Shown here one piece after another: positions 39,201 to 47,484 of a stretch of 64,000 nucleotides of DNA. The position numbers and the translations under genes are program-made. This stretch comes from Chrysophaeum taylorii (taxonomy: Eukaryota; Sar; Pelagophyceae; Pelagomonadales; Pelagomonadaceae). Each line of letters begins with the position of its first letter. The stretch's first letter is position 1. Under the pieces are notes generated by a model. The model was not told where the DNA came from. It saw nothing but the letters and a program-made list of their open reading frames with translations, and searched no databases. The stretch spans positions 124,001 to 188,000 of the forward strand of contig JAQMWT010000047.1 of NCBI GenBank assembly GCA_029834535.1, read 5' to 3'.

Positions 39201-41022
39201 TCCGAAGAAAGGAGCTGAGATTGGAACGTCAAACGCGTTCCGTGCTGCAGTTGACTTACGTCAGCTCAACGATCAATTGGTCAATGACAGTTGGCCGAAC
39301 ATTCGACAAGATGATGCTTTAGCTTTTCTCGCTATGCGACGATGGCGGACATGCATTGATATTAGATGGGGATACCACAACCTTCGTCTGGATCCGGCAG
39401 CGCAAGACGCTGTCACGATGGTTAGCCCACTTGGCGCTCATAGTTTCTTGCGATTACCTCTAGGTGTGGAGACGGCCGGAGCTCTTTTCTGCAAGCAAAT
39501 GGCGAGCGACCTTTCGAAATGGATGTATCGAGACTTGGTTGCGTTTGTTGACGATATTATGATGGGATCTGACGATCTTCATCGACATTTACAAGTTTTG
39601 ATCGAAGTGATGTGTCATTTGGCACAGAGAGGGTACAGCGGTCGAACCGCGAAGTTCCACCTTCTCAAGGATGATATAGAATTTCTGGGACACATCTCGA
39701 CCCCAGAAGGCTTGAAGCCGAATCCGAAGACGCTGGAAGCACTGCAGAAGATGCCGATTCCAGGTACTTTACCGCACACTTCCCCGAAGACCCAGATACG
39801 CTCTTTCATCGGCATGAGTAATTACTGCCGGCGATATGTGAAGGGCTACTCGCAGATCGTGGAACCGCTAAGACGATTATGCCTCGAAGGGGTAAAGTTC
39901 GAATGGACGCCCGAGTGTCAGAAAGCTTGGGATACGATTATTGAGGCTTTGGTTGATTCCAGAGGAGTCTACCACCCCGATTATGATCTGCCTTTTCAGA
40001 TTCGATCCGATGCTCCCAAGGATGGAGTTGGAGCGTATCTCTTCCAGATTGTCGAAGTCAAGGACGATGCCGGAAGAGTGACTCGAGAAGAACGAGTGAC
40101 TGAATACTGGAGCCGAGCTGTGCCGAAGGAGATGCGCAATTACGAGCCCCGTCGGCTAGAGCTGCTGGCAGTTATACTTTCTCTAGAGCACTTTCGAGCC
40201 CACATCGAAGGACACCGGACTGTTTTGGAGGCCGATCGCCGAAATTTGACGTTTTTACGTAAGGCGACGCACTCGTCTGGGCAGCTTGCTCGTTGGGCGA
40301 TGCGCCTCGCCAATTTTGACCCTGAACTTGGTTACAAGCCGGGAAAGTCACCGGGAATGAGTATCCCTGACTGTCTCTCCCGCAATCCGATAGATCATGT
40401 CATCGAGACTGACGAGTTTGGAGAGCCTTTGAACCACGCTTATCTGGTGTTCCAAGAGCTTCCCCGACCTGTTGATGACCGAGGAATTCCCGCTTCCGGT
40501 TGCCACTTCATAATGTCGTTTGTTACGACCGAACTGCCGGAAGACGAAGACGAAGACCCTGAAAAGGACCCGATGAAATTGGCTACGTCTCACGCTACGA
40601 GACAACGTCGGAAGAACCGTACGCGCGATGAGCCGCAGATCATCAAGGACGCGGCCGCTTACAAAGATTATATCGTTATGATACCCGATAATATGACGCT
40701 CGCTGAGATCGCACGCGAGCAAGAATCTGATGCTACTTGCGAGGATATTCGCTACCGAATGGCCCAAGGTCAGACGCCGCGACGTTCCCGAGCGAACGAA
40801 CGATTCGAAGTCGTTATAGACGTTCTTTACAGCATTTTTGCTAATTTGCACCCGATGATTGTGCATCTGCTACGTTGCGTAAGCGCATTATTCGACTCTA
40901 CCATGACCCTCCGGTTAACGGTGGTCATATGGGACGTCACAGTACCGTCAAGGCTATCCAAGAACGATTTTGGTGGCCCCACATGTCGAACGAAGTTGGA
41001 GTCTTCATTGCTGAATGTTTAG
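36229..41022 (+). CDS. Pol: protease-like, C5 DNA methyltransferase, reverse transcriptase, RNase H
   Basis: A frame of 1597 codons that begins at a TTG, so the real start lies upstream through a frame change. Residues 14-150 resemble a retropepsin, but the active-site segment reads VDGLADVSYI (46-55) instead of DTGAS. Residues about 436-715 are a cytosine-5 methyltransferase. Motif I is MLFSGAGGSTLGL (442-454), which binds S-adenosylmethionine. Motif IV is SPPC with the catalytic Cys526. A motif VI glutamate candidate is E564, motif VIII is R596-V-R598, and a motif X-like SVVPP lies near 701. RT covers about 900-1160, with the catalytic FVDD at 1106-1109. RNase H starts near 1261 (SDAPKDGVGA). 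The last 50 or so codons (from about 40865) are out of frame with the integrase that follows. Confidence 0.85.
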   Translation: MTPRDGRTIEDDLVTLSCLDTGTLTFMACHIYRNRDGPKFSTTIGVDGLADVSYICREMVRKLARDQLIFDEGELPIKRKLYGSGLNTTTIFRWIAIRVALADYIAAPIVAIVADTNYLFLFGGRDIRVLGAVVDYPHDRICFYRTQVVYGRKKIKFKDERIDAPIVAFRSTYDRDPITVPIYNHQHDAFRKSLDLVKTRIYARLSTIKDLRSPPPERTVALATRGHATTKFSPAPGEDAREVVAYAARTLQIEPGRTYNLPVILSKPMEMGQVFVATFSENEQLGVVEGMCSSCEEHDRSAARVAVTAAEEVPTVFTQGEVLAIGDIVRYEDELNVSTINELTKECEEGYDKGSLSFTVSVACHLTHCDASPPPMLLSTAQKDATTAMADKSSLKRPEGDDDFARRSEEDEKKCREITEAEIRRRYEKVQWLPITYRKVVMLFSGAGGSTLGLQRANEMCGTSFRVVLALDASDTANQIHHKNFPNIPVVQHTLCGRYVTTLRLIESYLPYAEWSSSMCVASPPCVHSALCNLTSRDVGKGVTATHWTMKLCKMAGFFMWLIEQEASIISYVARLHPYVYVVNFYDITPSLMSCRVRLLVSSHPLHSRAVPKTCKNMQHEFAAALGYADERHLLQMNNIGSSRAATDAAYTATRVPLRVGPHRSDYRSLNLKMTSELLTMPLDFDWAGFSRTTSMKHLASVVPPDTMTLSVLDLHNSMTKDFHLSGEALPSALSPADRPFDYYLQIDETTLRHVQVPLLNTRTRVVRWMSTDDLQDRTKWKPPEVPLIPPATDEPGTSHASSAALPRQPNLDVPPDPERDWEPKIKSEQSVKGERINKSHPEVRLKYEKKFDVPWKDAPRDAEGAPLPQTPEHVKDNEAMEVQVPTKEKVDKVVQELGIPDNPHLEDEANLMLRHCVQYSWAFFDPIMRPVDSPPVSLRFKDANPRPIKMAPYRLTPAKLDCLRKQISEWCRDGVIRPANSPWGFPVLMLPKKGAEIGTSNAFRAAVDLRQLNDQLVNDSWPNIRQDDALAFLAMRRWRTCIDIRWGYHNLRLDPAAQDAVTMVSPLGAHSFLRLPLGVETAGALFCKQMASDLSKWMYRDLVAFVDDIMMGSDDLHRHLQVLIEVMCHLAQRGYSGRTAKFHLLKDDIEFLGHISTPEGLKPNPKTLEALQKMPIPGTLPHTSPKTQIRSFIGMSNYCRRYVKGYSQIVEPLRRLCLEGVKFEWTPECQKAWDTIIEALVDSRGVYHPDYDLPFQIRSDAPKDGVGAYLFQIVEVKDDAGRVTREERVTEYWSRAVPKEMRNYEPRRLELLAVILSLEHFRAHIEGHRTVLEADRRNLTFLRKATHSSGQLARWAMRLANFDPELGYKPGKSPGMSIPDCLSRNPIDHVIETDEFGEPLNHAYLVFQELPRPVDDRGIPASGCHFIMSFVTTELPEDEDEDPEKDPMKLATSHATRQRRKNRTRDEPQIIKDAAAYKDYIVMIPDNMTLAEIAREQESDATCEDIRYRMAQGQTPRRSRANERFEVVIDVLYSIFANLHPMIVHLLRCVSALFDSTMTLRLTVVIWDVTVPSRLSKNDFGGPTCRTKLESSLLNV
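37530..38385 (+). other. DNA (cytosine-5) methyltransferase domain inside Pol
   Basis: This is the coding extent of the methyltransferase domain. The ordered motifs are I (FSGAGGSTLGLQRA), II-like acidic turn (ALDASDTANQIHHKNFP), IV (VASPPCVHSA), VI-like (FFMWLIEQEASII), VIII (SCRVRLLVSS), IX-like (LTMPLDFDWAGFS) and X-like (HLASVVPPDTM). Both flanking regions are unrelated to known methyltransferase accessory domains. The target recognition region between VIII and IX is short (about 70 residues), as in small Dcm- or DNMT2-like enzymes. No stop or frame break interrupts it. Confidence 0.85.
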
Positions 41023-42527
41023 TTTGCCAGAAAGCTCGTACTCCGGAGCCGAAACGAGCTGGACTCTTGCAGCAGCCCGTCTACGATGGTGATGGTGCTG
41101 TTCTTTGCATGGATTTATTTGGACCCTTGCCCAGCGCTGGTCCCGAGACGTATCTTCTAGTATTTTTTGATCCGTTCTCGCATTTCTTGATTAAGGATGT
41201 TTTGAACGATAAGACTGCTGAGTCTGTCCTCGAGTCTTTTGTCCTTAACATTCTCCTCAAGGGCTACTTGCCCCAGATGATTCGTACCGACAACGGTAAA
41301 GAGTTCGTGAACAAGTTGATGCGCGAGTTTTGCCATCTCTTCAACACACGATACCAAACTACGATTCCTTATCATGCCCAGTCGAACCCGGCTGAGCGTG
41401 TAAACCGATTTATCAAGGCCTTCCTCCGTGCTTGCCTTCAGGGCCGGAACATCACGGATTGGCCCGACTTTGCCCATTATATTGCGTTTTGTTACAACCG
41501 CAAGTTTATTCCAGGCACGCAGATTTCTCCCTTTATGCTGGGCCTGAACCGTCAGCCGATGTTACCTACTGATTACACGCTCATGGACTTTGATACGCGA
41601 CTATTGCCGAAGACTCGCTCTGATGCAGTTGCCGAAGCTCGTGAACGATTGAAGTATTATACGAAGATCGTCCGCGAGGCTCGTGATAAAGCTTTGAAGA
41701 AACAACGATTAGCCTACAATGCCGATCATGTTGACGTTGAATACAAGGAAGGGTCGCACGTTTTGCTCTACATTCCTTTCCTTCAGAACAAACTTCGACC
41801 GGAATGGCGAGGTCCGTTTATTATCAAGGAACGCCTTTCCCCGGTCACCTATAGGACTGAGTCTCTCGACTCTCCGCCCGAAGAACGACGTGTTCATGTT
41901 AGTCAGATCACGCCTGTGATGGTACCTCCGATCGTTGATCAAACCATCCGCAAACCCGAAGAAACCTTCCGTGATGATTATCAGCACGGTAGGTTTGTTG
42001 TTTTCCGGATTCCTGACCGGAAGCGCTCTGATTGGCGCAAGAAGATTTATGTTGCTGAAGTTCACGAGCCTCACGATTACCAAAATGATCGTGTTGCTCT
42101 ACATTTCTACTCCGATTTGGGTCCGAACGATGATGTCGCTTATTTCAAGCCGACCTCTCACCTTTCGCACCGCAAACTCAAGCCCAAGTTCAAGGACGTT
42201 GACGGTCGAAGTTTCACCGACAAGTCCAGAATTTCCTCCAACACAACTCCTTGTGTCACGGATTTCGCTCCGCACGATATTGAAGTGTTGATCCCCAAGT
42301 TTACTTTACGTAGTGGCCGAGTTCCTGAACCGGTCATCACCCGCGTTTACCAGAAGATTCGTTCACGAGATGCTCGTAAGGTGAAGCCGCGCTCCTCGCG
42401 CCAGCACCTCGCTGGGGCAGCTCGAATTCTTACCAGGGGAGTCCTGTGGCGGCAACTGCCGCCTCCTAAGGCTTACCTCTCTTCTAGCCCCCCCCCCCCT
42501 TATCAGGGGCACCCTACTCCGTCATGA
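40845..42527 (+). CDS. Retrotransposon integrase with extra C-terminal domain
   Basis: The frame is open from 40845. The zinc-binding HHCC module is at the start (YHDPPVNGGHMGRHST, then AECLVCQKA). The D,D-35-E catalytic core follows: MDLFGPLP, RTDNGKEF and NPAERVNRF. After the core comes the GPY/F-like module (RPEWRGPFIIKERLSPVTYR), typical of gypsy integrases. A further region of about 60 residues (GRFVVFRIPDRKRSDWRKKI to SDLGPNDDVAYFKP) has a beta-rich, SH3/Tudor-like look and may target chromatin in place of a chromodomain. The frame is shifted relative to the RT frame near 40865, consistent with loss of one base just before the HHCC module. The core residues themselves are intact. Confidence 0.82.
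   Translation, partial: FAPDDCASATLRKRIIRLYHDPPVNGGHMGRHSTVKAIQERFWWPHMSNEVGVFIAECLVCQKARTPEPKRAGLLQQPVYDGDGAVLCMDLFGPLPSAGPETYLLVFFDPFSHFLIKDVLNDKTAESVLESFVLNILLKGYLPQMIRTDNGKEFVNKLMREFCHLFNTRYQTTIPYHAQSNPAERVNRFIKAFLRACLQGRNITDWPDFAHYIAFCYNRKFIPGTQISPFMLGLNRQPMLPTDYTLMDFDTRLLPKTRSDAVAEARERLKYYTKIVREARDKALKKQRLAYNADHVDVEYKEGSHVLLYIPFLQNKLRPEWRGPFIIKERLSPVTYRTESLDSPPEERRVHVSQITPVMVPPIVDQTIRKPEETFRDDYQHGRFVVFRIPDRKRSDWRKKIYVAEVHEPHDYQNDRVALHFYSDLGPNDDVAYFKPTSHLSHRKLKPKFKDVDGRSFTDKSRISSNTTPCVTDFAPHDIEVLIPKFTLRSGRVPEPVITRVYQKIRSRDARKVKPRSSRQHLAGAARILTRGVLWRQLPPPKAYLSSSPPPPYQGHPTPS
42434..42444 (+). other. Possible polypurine tract
   Basis: AGGGGAG lies just before the 3' LTR, followed by TCC. 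It is short for a polypurine tract, so the call is weak. Confidence 0.25.
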
Positions 42528-42783
42528 TGATGTCAGTTTTTTTTATGACATCATCTTCCTTTTCCGTGACATGTGTCACCCTGATTTCTGTGTTTCGATG
42601 ATATCTTAATCATAAAGCAACAGCCGATCCTCAAGTTGTGAGGACCAGGCACGGAAGTTGTTTGTGGTTGTGTGGCGGGAGAACGGCCATCCTCGTCCAG
42701 TGACTCCATCAAGGGCAAGGACGCGAGCGGCGAGCCAGGATTCGAAGGCACGCCAGGTAGGCCTAAATCCCCCTTACGCCACA
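42445..42783 (+). repeat. 3' LTR
   Basis: 339 bp from TGTGGCGGCAACTGCC to TTACGCCACA. The right-hand GTTTT target duplication follows at 42784-42788. Confidence 0.9.
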
Positions 42784-42967
42784 GTTTTCTTAAATCAAAG
42801 GGTGGCAAAGTTAAGAGAACTAGCCCTAGAATAGGGGGTACTAACCCTAATTTAGATTTTCTATCTCTAGCGTCGTCTTCTCGGGTCTTTCTTCATGACC
42901 ACGCCTGCCGCTACTCTCGTTTCTTCATTTCTTTTCCTTCCCCTTGTCCTAACTACTAATCGACAGA

Positions 42968-42979
42968 TGTTTGTCTGTT

Positions 42980-43014
<35 letters not shown>
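42968..43014. repeat. (GTCT)n microsatellite
   Basis: A mixed GTTT/GTCT tetranucleotide run just outside the foldback element. Confidence 0.85.
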
Positions 43015-43015
<1 letters not shown>

Positions 43016-43084
43016 CCTCGATTTAGGGTAAGGATCAGGTAGGCACGAGAGTAAGGATCAGGTAGACCCGAGAGCCAGGCAGTG

Positions 43085-43660
43085 ATCCTCCAAGCCGTCT
43101 ACGGCGACCTCGCAGACTATTTCCACGACCCGCGGCGGCTCTTTCAGCGCGCCATTCTCACGCCCCGTCGAAACGATGTTGTCGATGCTGACAACGCGCG
43201 CATGACCGCGGCCTTTTTTTCCCGGAGACGAGGCGTCGGAGTTCTTTTCGGCTGACTAGGCTGGGTCGGAAGACGACGCCTCGCTCTTTACAGTAGAGTT
43301 TTCAACTCCCTGAGAACCAACGGCATGCTGACTTTGAGCGCGAGCTTAAGGTCTTCGCAATCTCGACCCGTCGCACGGCCACTGCAACGGTACCAGATAC
43401 ATGATCGATCGTGTCGTTGTCACCGAGGCTCCTCCAACCTGTATCCCTTAAGGCCCGCCTACGCCAAACGATCAACAAGAGCCAGGGCCAGACGCCCCGC
43501 GAGGTCGGCGTCCTCTTTCCCAAGCCCGGCTTCTGCCACGTCGTGGCTCTCTGTCGATCGGCATCCCCGAGGAGATATACTCTTCCGAGTCGACGACTCC
43601 ACCCTACCCCAAACGTGCTGCGCAATACCGATAAGCCCCCTCCCGGCGTCTACGCGCGCA
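43085..43660 (+). pseudogene. Helitron-type PIF1 helicase relic (C-terminal part)
   Basis: Conserved helicase segments appear in shifting frames. From 43085, ILQAVYGDLADYF leads to RAILTPRRNDVVDADNARM, the Helitron motif around the re-entry of the helicase core. Near 43460, LRQTINKSQGQTPREVGVLF is the hallmark motif V (TINKSQGQT) of PIF1-like helicases encoded by Helitrons. HVVALCRSASP then replaces the usual YVALSR. At least three frame changes and a stop after the first segment show that it is dead. The Rep/HUH nuclease portion was not found upstream, where the LTR nest begins. It is followed directly by the GGTGAACTTACTGG minisatellite. Confidence 0.7.
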
Positions 43661-43664
43661 CTGT

Positions 43665-43990
43665 AGGTGAACTTACTGGGACCAGGTGAACTTACTGGGG
43701 TTTGAGATTGGGACTAGGTGAGCTGAGTGACCAGGTGAAACTGGGACCAGGTGAACATACTGGGGCTTTTAGAGTAAAGGGTTTTTAGAGTAAACTTAAA
43801 GGTTGGCGGCGCGTGCGGATCAAAGCAGCTTAGATTGGCGGGGGCGAGAGCGACGAGCTCAAAGGAGTTGGTGTGAGCTAGGTGAACTTACTGACCAGGT
43901 GAACTTATATGAAACTTACTGGGACCAGACTTGAACTTACTGGGGTTAGAGATTGGGAGTAGGTGAACTTACTGGCCTGCACTTGTCCTC
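43665..43990 (+). repeat. GGTGAACTTACTGG minisatellite, copy 2
   Basis: Same unit and same spacer (GGGGTTWGAGATTGGGA) as at 25570. It is interrupted at 43760-43870 by a short unrelated stretch, and ends GGTGAACTTACTGGCCTGCA plus CTTGTCC. Confidence 0.8.
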
Positions 43991-45294
43991 TTTAAAGGGC
44001 ACCTTGCGTCACTCCTTCTTGCCTTCTACTACCACTCTTTGCGTTCTTGCTCCGTCCTTGTTTTCCTCTGCGCTCATCCATACTGGCATACTGTCATATT
44101 ACTGTTTCTGGGAGTTGCAAACCACAGTTACCTAACACCTAATTTTACTTGACTTGACTTTACCCCCCTCGCTCGCTGTGCCTAGAGTCAAGGGATTACT
44201 TACCCTTGTATTGAGCTGGCGAAGTGGGCAAGCTCTTCAAGAAGATCGAGAGAGAGTGCCATAGATTCGGTGGATAGGAAAAAGACTGCATGCCTATTTT
44301 ACTTTTCTTCGCTTTTCCCTCGACTCGATAACATAGTGGCCACTTGATTTTACTTTTAATGTTGTTGTCTCTTGCGACCTCAGAGCAAAGGCTTTTGACT
44401 TTACCCTAAATTTAGAGTAAAAAGTGCAACGCTGAAAATAATTCAATCTGTGTTCACTTTTGCACCCTCCTCGTTATTCTGCTTCTGTAACCTCGCCGTC
44501 ATTGACTTTCCTGCCGGCTATTTAGCTTCGTATTGTATTGTAGGTCCTTTTATTTTCTCATGCTTGCTTCGTCACATTATTACACCCACTACGTAGCAAT
44601 TTTCTTCGAAAGACTAGGTTAGGGGGCTGCAGAGGAACCTGAAGAGCGTAATTGGTGGGCACTCCAGGAGGGTTTATTCGTAATTTACCACCGAGCCGAG
44701 GGGGCAGGCGAGGCGGTGAGAAAAAACCGGTACGTAGGGTGGCGTCCTGATAAGCGCGAACGGCCTGGGTTGGGGTGCTCGATGCGGCGGCGTGGCTGAG
44801 GGCGCAGCGAGCCCGGCCCAAGGCAGCTAGCTCCGAGCCCCCACTCGCGGTAGATGTTGCAGAGGTGGGCCATCGCTGACGCGTCGGCGGAGCCGCAGCC
44901 AACTCACGTCGGCACGGCGATCCGCTTCGTTAAGACGTGCCCTAGAAGCGACCAGCCCCATTCAGACAGACAGACAGACAGACAGGGCGCGTTGTGAGGC
45001 GAGGCGCGTCGTCGATCACCAACAAGCGGCTCGCGCGACAGGCAGACACGAAGACATGGCAGATCGAGATTCGGAAAGTGCGCCTCGGTGTCATCGGACG
45101 TTGAAGTCCTTCTTGGAGTGATATGAAGTTATCCGCGTTATTGGTGACAGGTTGAAAATCTTCTCGGCGCACCAGCTCTCACAAATTCATCCAACTTCAA
45201 CTCTGAAAACGTGTTGTCCGCTGCAAGTTACAGTCGTAGAGACATAAAATAGTTCAATAGGAAAGGTCAATCCCCCTCAACATGATGAGTCTCC
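43991..45294. other. Spacer without a supported gene
   Basis: Relatively AT-rich, with pyrimidine runs and a (CAGA)n run at about 44966-44988. Two minus frames (44558-44902 and 44942-45172) have no recognisable domain. Confidence 0.4.
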
Positions 45295-45745
45295 CTTGAA
45301 GTCGCCTCATGTCGCCCTCAATTCCCCGTGCGTCGCTGGAGTCCACCTCAACTCTTCTGCGCCCTCCGCCACGACATCGTCTCGTTCGGGATTTCGTTTT
45401 CAGGAGACGTCCTCGGACCCCTCCCTACCCTGACTCCCTCAAGTCTCCCTCAAGTCTCCGCGGGGCTCGCGTCTTCAGGAAGTCTCCTTGGCGAGCCCTC
45501 TCTCTCCTTCAAGTCTGGCTTAAACTCTTCCTCGAGTCTTCCCTCGCGGAGTCCCCAGGACCTCAAGTCTCCCTCAAGTCCCCTTGACGCCAGGCCGGAG
45601 TCGGGCACCCCAGCGCCTGGGCCCAAGCGCCCTCATTTAAGTCTGACCTCTCGAGTCTTCCTCAAGCCCCCCTCAAGTCCCCCGCAAGACGGTAGTTCTC
45701 TCTCTTCTACTTGGAGTCTGCCGCGAGTCTCCTCGAAGTTTGCCG
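45295..45745 (+). repeat. Degenerate CTCAAGTC minisatellite
   Basis: Many spaced copies of CTCAAGTC followed by TCCC, CCCC or TTCC. The open frames over it (Ser/Pro-rich) are most likely a by-product of the repeat rather than a gene. A poly-C run lies at about 45758-45770. Confidence 0.6.
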
Positions 45746-46048
45746 CGACTCTTACCGCCCCCCCCCCCCCAGGGGGTCTTCCTGACCATTTGTATATAGA
45801 GCGAGCTTCAAGAAAAGGCAGGCAGACAGGCCCTCGAGGTTCTTTCTTCCAGGGCCGCGTCCCACATTGTAACCAGAGCCGTCTGCAGGCTCTATAATTA
45901 TAATGATAAGCTAGGGTGCCCCTCCCCCTCAACATCCCATTAGCGCGCCTGTTTTGTGTCCACCACCGGCCAACGCGCGGTTCCAAAAATAGATAGGCTG
46001 ACGGATTGTCACAATGGGCCTTCTCTCTCTCTTGAGCCACGATCATCA

Positions 46049-47380
46049 TCATCTCGCGGTCGCCACTTGCCGATGGTGGTGGTGTGAATGTTTTTTTTTT
46101 GTCGTCTTGGTCGTCGGTCGACGCGGCCTCATCAAATGGTCTTCCTCCTCCTCCTCCTGGACAAGGATATCCTCCTCAATCGAGGGCCGCGCATTGGTCG
46201 AAGGTAGAGCGCCCACCAATTCTTCCCCCGCCGAAGAATAGAGCAGCAAGCTGTCGTCCTCGGGGGGCTGTCGTCGTCGTCGCGTTGGATGGTGGCGGCG
46301 GGCAGCGAGGCGTCGTCTCTCGGAGGACGCCGCGCGGCGGCGGCGGCGGACCTCGGGTATCGCGTCTTCGGTGAGAAGGTGGTGGCCGCGACTGCACATG
46401 TGCTCGAAGACATTACGGACCGTCGGCGCGTACCAGACGAGCGGACGGCGCGCGCAAGTCCGGAGCACATCAATCACCGGGGAGCCAGCGTCGAGAAGCG
46501 GTCGCGGCGTCGCGACGCGGGTCGTCGCCGCGGAAACGACGAGCGCGCCGGCACGCAAACGCTCTGTCGCGGCGCGGTCCTCGACCCGGATTTCCCAGGC
46601 CCGCGTCTCGCGGATCCGTTCGGCTCGGCCGACGCGCAGCACAAAGCGCCACCACCGTTGCACCAAAGAAGCGGCGGCGACGGCCTTCCTCGCCGAGGTC
46701 GCGCGCGAGCGCGCGGCGCGCTGGACGGCGCGGCGACGCACCCGGTCCCACAACGCTCTCGCGAGGCGCCGCGCGGCGCGGCGCGTCGTCGACCGGCAAA
46801 AGCGCTGGACGACGGTCGCGGCGGCCTCGCGGGCGTTCTGCGGCGGCGGCGGCGGCGGCGGCGGCGGGAGCTCTCGACGATGTCTCGCCAACCGTCGCGT
46901 CGAACGGAGGTAAGCGTCGACGCCCGCCGAGATTCGTCCCGCGGGGCTGGCGGCGAAGCGCGCGCGGTCGGACCAGATCTTGAGGTAGCACGCCGAGCGA
47001 AAGAGACCCCGCAACAGGATCATGTTGCCGCGCGACGAGCGCCGGAAGACGAGCGGCTTCCCCCGCGTCGGCGCCACCTCGATGGCGCCCTCCCACACCT
47101 CGGCCTTGAGGCGCTGTATGCTCGCGCGGACCTTTGCGGCTTCGGGTGTCTCGGTCGCCGGCCGCACGCCCGCGAGCGGCGAGCGGCAGTCGAGGGCTCG
47201 GGCGTCGAGGGCTTCGTCTTCGGGTGAAGCGGAGACGCCGTCGCCGCCGCCGCCGCGCGAGTCCGAGTCTTGTTCCGAGTCTTCGGCGGCGGCGCGCGCC
47301 GCCTCTTCGATCTCCCGACTCGTCAAGATCTTGAATGCCGGTATCTCCACGAGCTCGTTGAGCGCGCACAGGGCGTCCAT
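46049..47380 (-). CDS. Arg/Ala-rich IQ-type protein
   Basis: The 443-residue protein starts at ATG 47380. The N-terminus is helical and acidic. The middle (about 180-260) has repeated basic helices with the IQ flavour (AATVVQRFCRSTTRRAARRL, AASLVQRWWRFVLRVGRAER), preceded by a run of nine prolines. The C-terminal part is a basic, then acidic, low-complexity tail ending in a histidine run. Calmodulin or light-chain binding is the likely activity of the IQ helices. Any wider role is unknown. Its start codon lies 6 bp from the first in-frame ATG of the divergent AlkB-like gene, which is an argument for the later ATG of that gene. The far C-terminus is repeat-encoded and less certain. Confidence 0.55.
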   Translation of the reverse strand: MDALCALNELVEIPAFKILTSREIEEAARAAAEDSEQDSDSRGGGGDGVSASPEDEALDARALDCRSPLAGVRPATETPEAAKVRASIQRLKAEVWEGAIEVAPTRGKPLVFRRSSRGNMILLRGLFRSACYLKIWSDRARFAASPAGRISAGVDAYLRSTRRLARHRRELPPPPPPPPPQNAREAAATVVQRFCRSTTRRAARRLARALWDRVRRRAVQRAARSRATSARKAVAAASLVQRWWRFVLRVGRAERIRETRAWEIRVEDRAATERLRAGALVVSAATTRVATPRPLLDAGSPVIDVLRTCARRPLVWYAPTVRNVFEHMCSRGHHLLTEDAIPEVRRRRRAASSERRRLAARRHHPTRRRRQPPEDDSLLLYSSAGEELVGALPSTNARPSIEEDILVQEEEEEDHLMRPRRPTTKTTKKKHSHHHHRQVATAR

Positions 47381-47484
47381 GCGGAATGATGTATCCGTGT
47401 GACGTCAAGGGGTATGTGGTGGTGGGGCGGGAAGCCCTAGTTGTTGTTGTTGTTGTTGTCGTCGGAGTAGTCGGTTTGGTCACG

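Larger units (their letters stand above)
32306..42783 (+). mobile_element. Ty3/gypsy LTR retrotransposon encoding a cytosine-5 methyltransferase
   Basis: The complete element is 10,478 bp, with LTRs of 336 and 339 bp in direct orientation, TG...CA ends and a 5-bp target duplication. The order is acidic Gag region, Gag, linker, protease-like region, C5 DNA methyltransferase, reverse transcriptase, RNase H, integrase with an extra C-terminal domain. RT before integrase defines Ty3/gypsy. The two LTRs differ at about a dozen positions by eye, so the insertion is not brand new. The coding part has frame changes near 33765, 36230 and 40865 and in-frame stops at 35045 (TAG) and 36035 (TAA). Its base composition is clearly less GC-rich than the host genes. 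Confidence 0.9.
31783..42870. mobile_element. Terminal-inverted-repeat element, interrupted by an LTR retrotransposon
   Basis: The left end CTAGAGATAGAAAATCTAAA at 31783 is the reverse complement of the right end at 42870, and both are flanked by CGT (31780-31782 and 42871-42873), a likely 3-bp target duplication. Similarity between the arms continues for well over 150 bp through TAGGGTTAGTTCTCTTAAC and TTTGATTTAAGAAAAC. Internally the left part holds an inverted pair and a further direct copy of the same sequence (31812-32300). Without the nested retrotransposon it would be about 605 bp. No transposase is encoded, so it is a non-autonomous foldback or MITE-like element. Confidence 0.7.

Noticed and set aside
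44188-44205. ATTACTTACCC, resembling the 5' end of U1 snRNA
   Set aside because: The sequence after it does not follow U1, and no Sm site or stem-loops were recognised.
45309-45897. Ser/Pro-rich frames of 90-190 codons on the plus strand
   Set aside because: They lie entirely in the CTCAAGTC minisatellite, which is open in more than one frame by composition.
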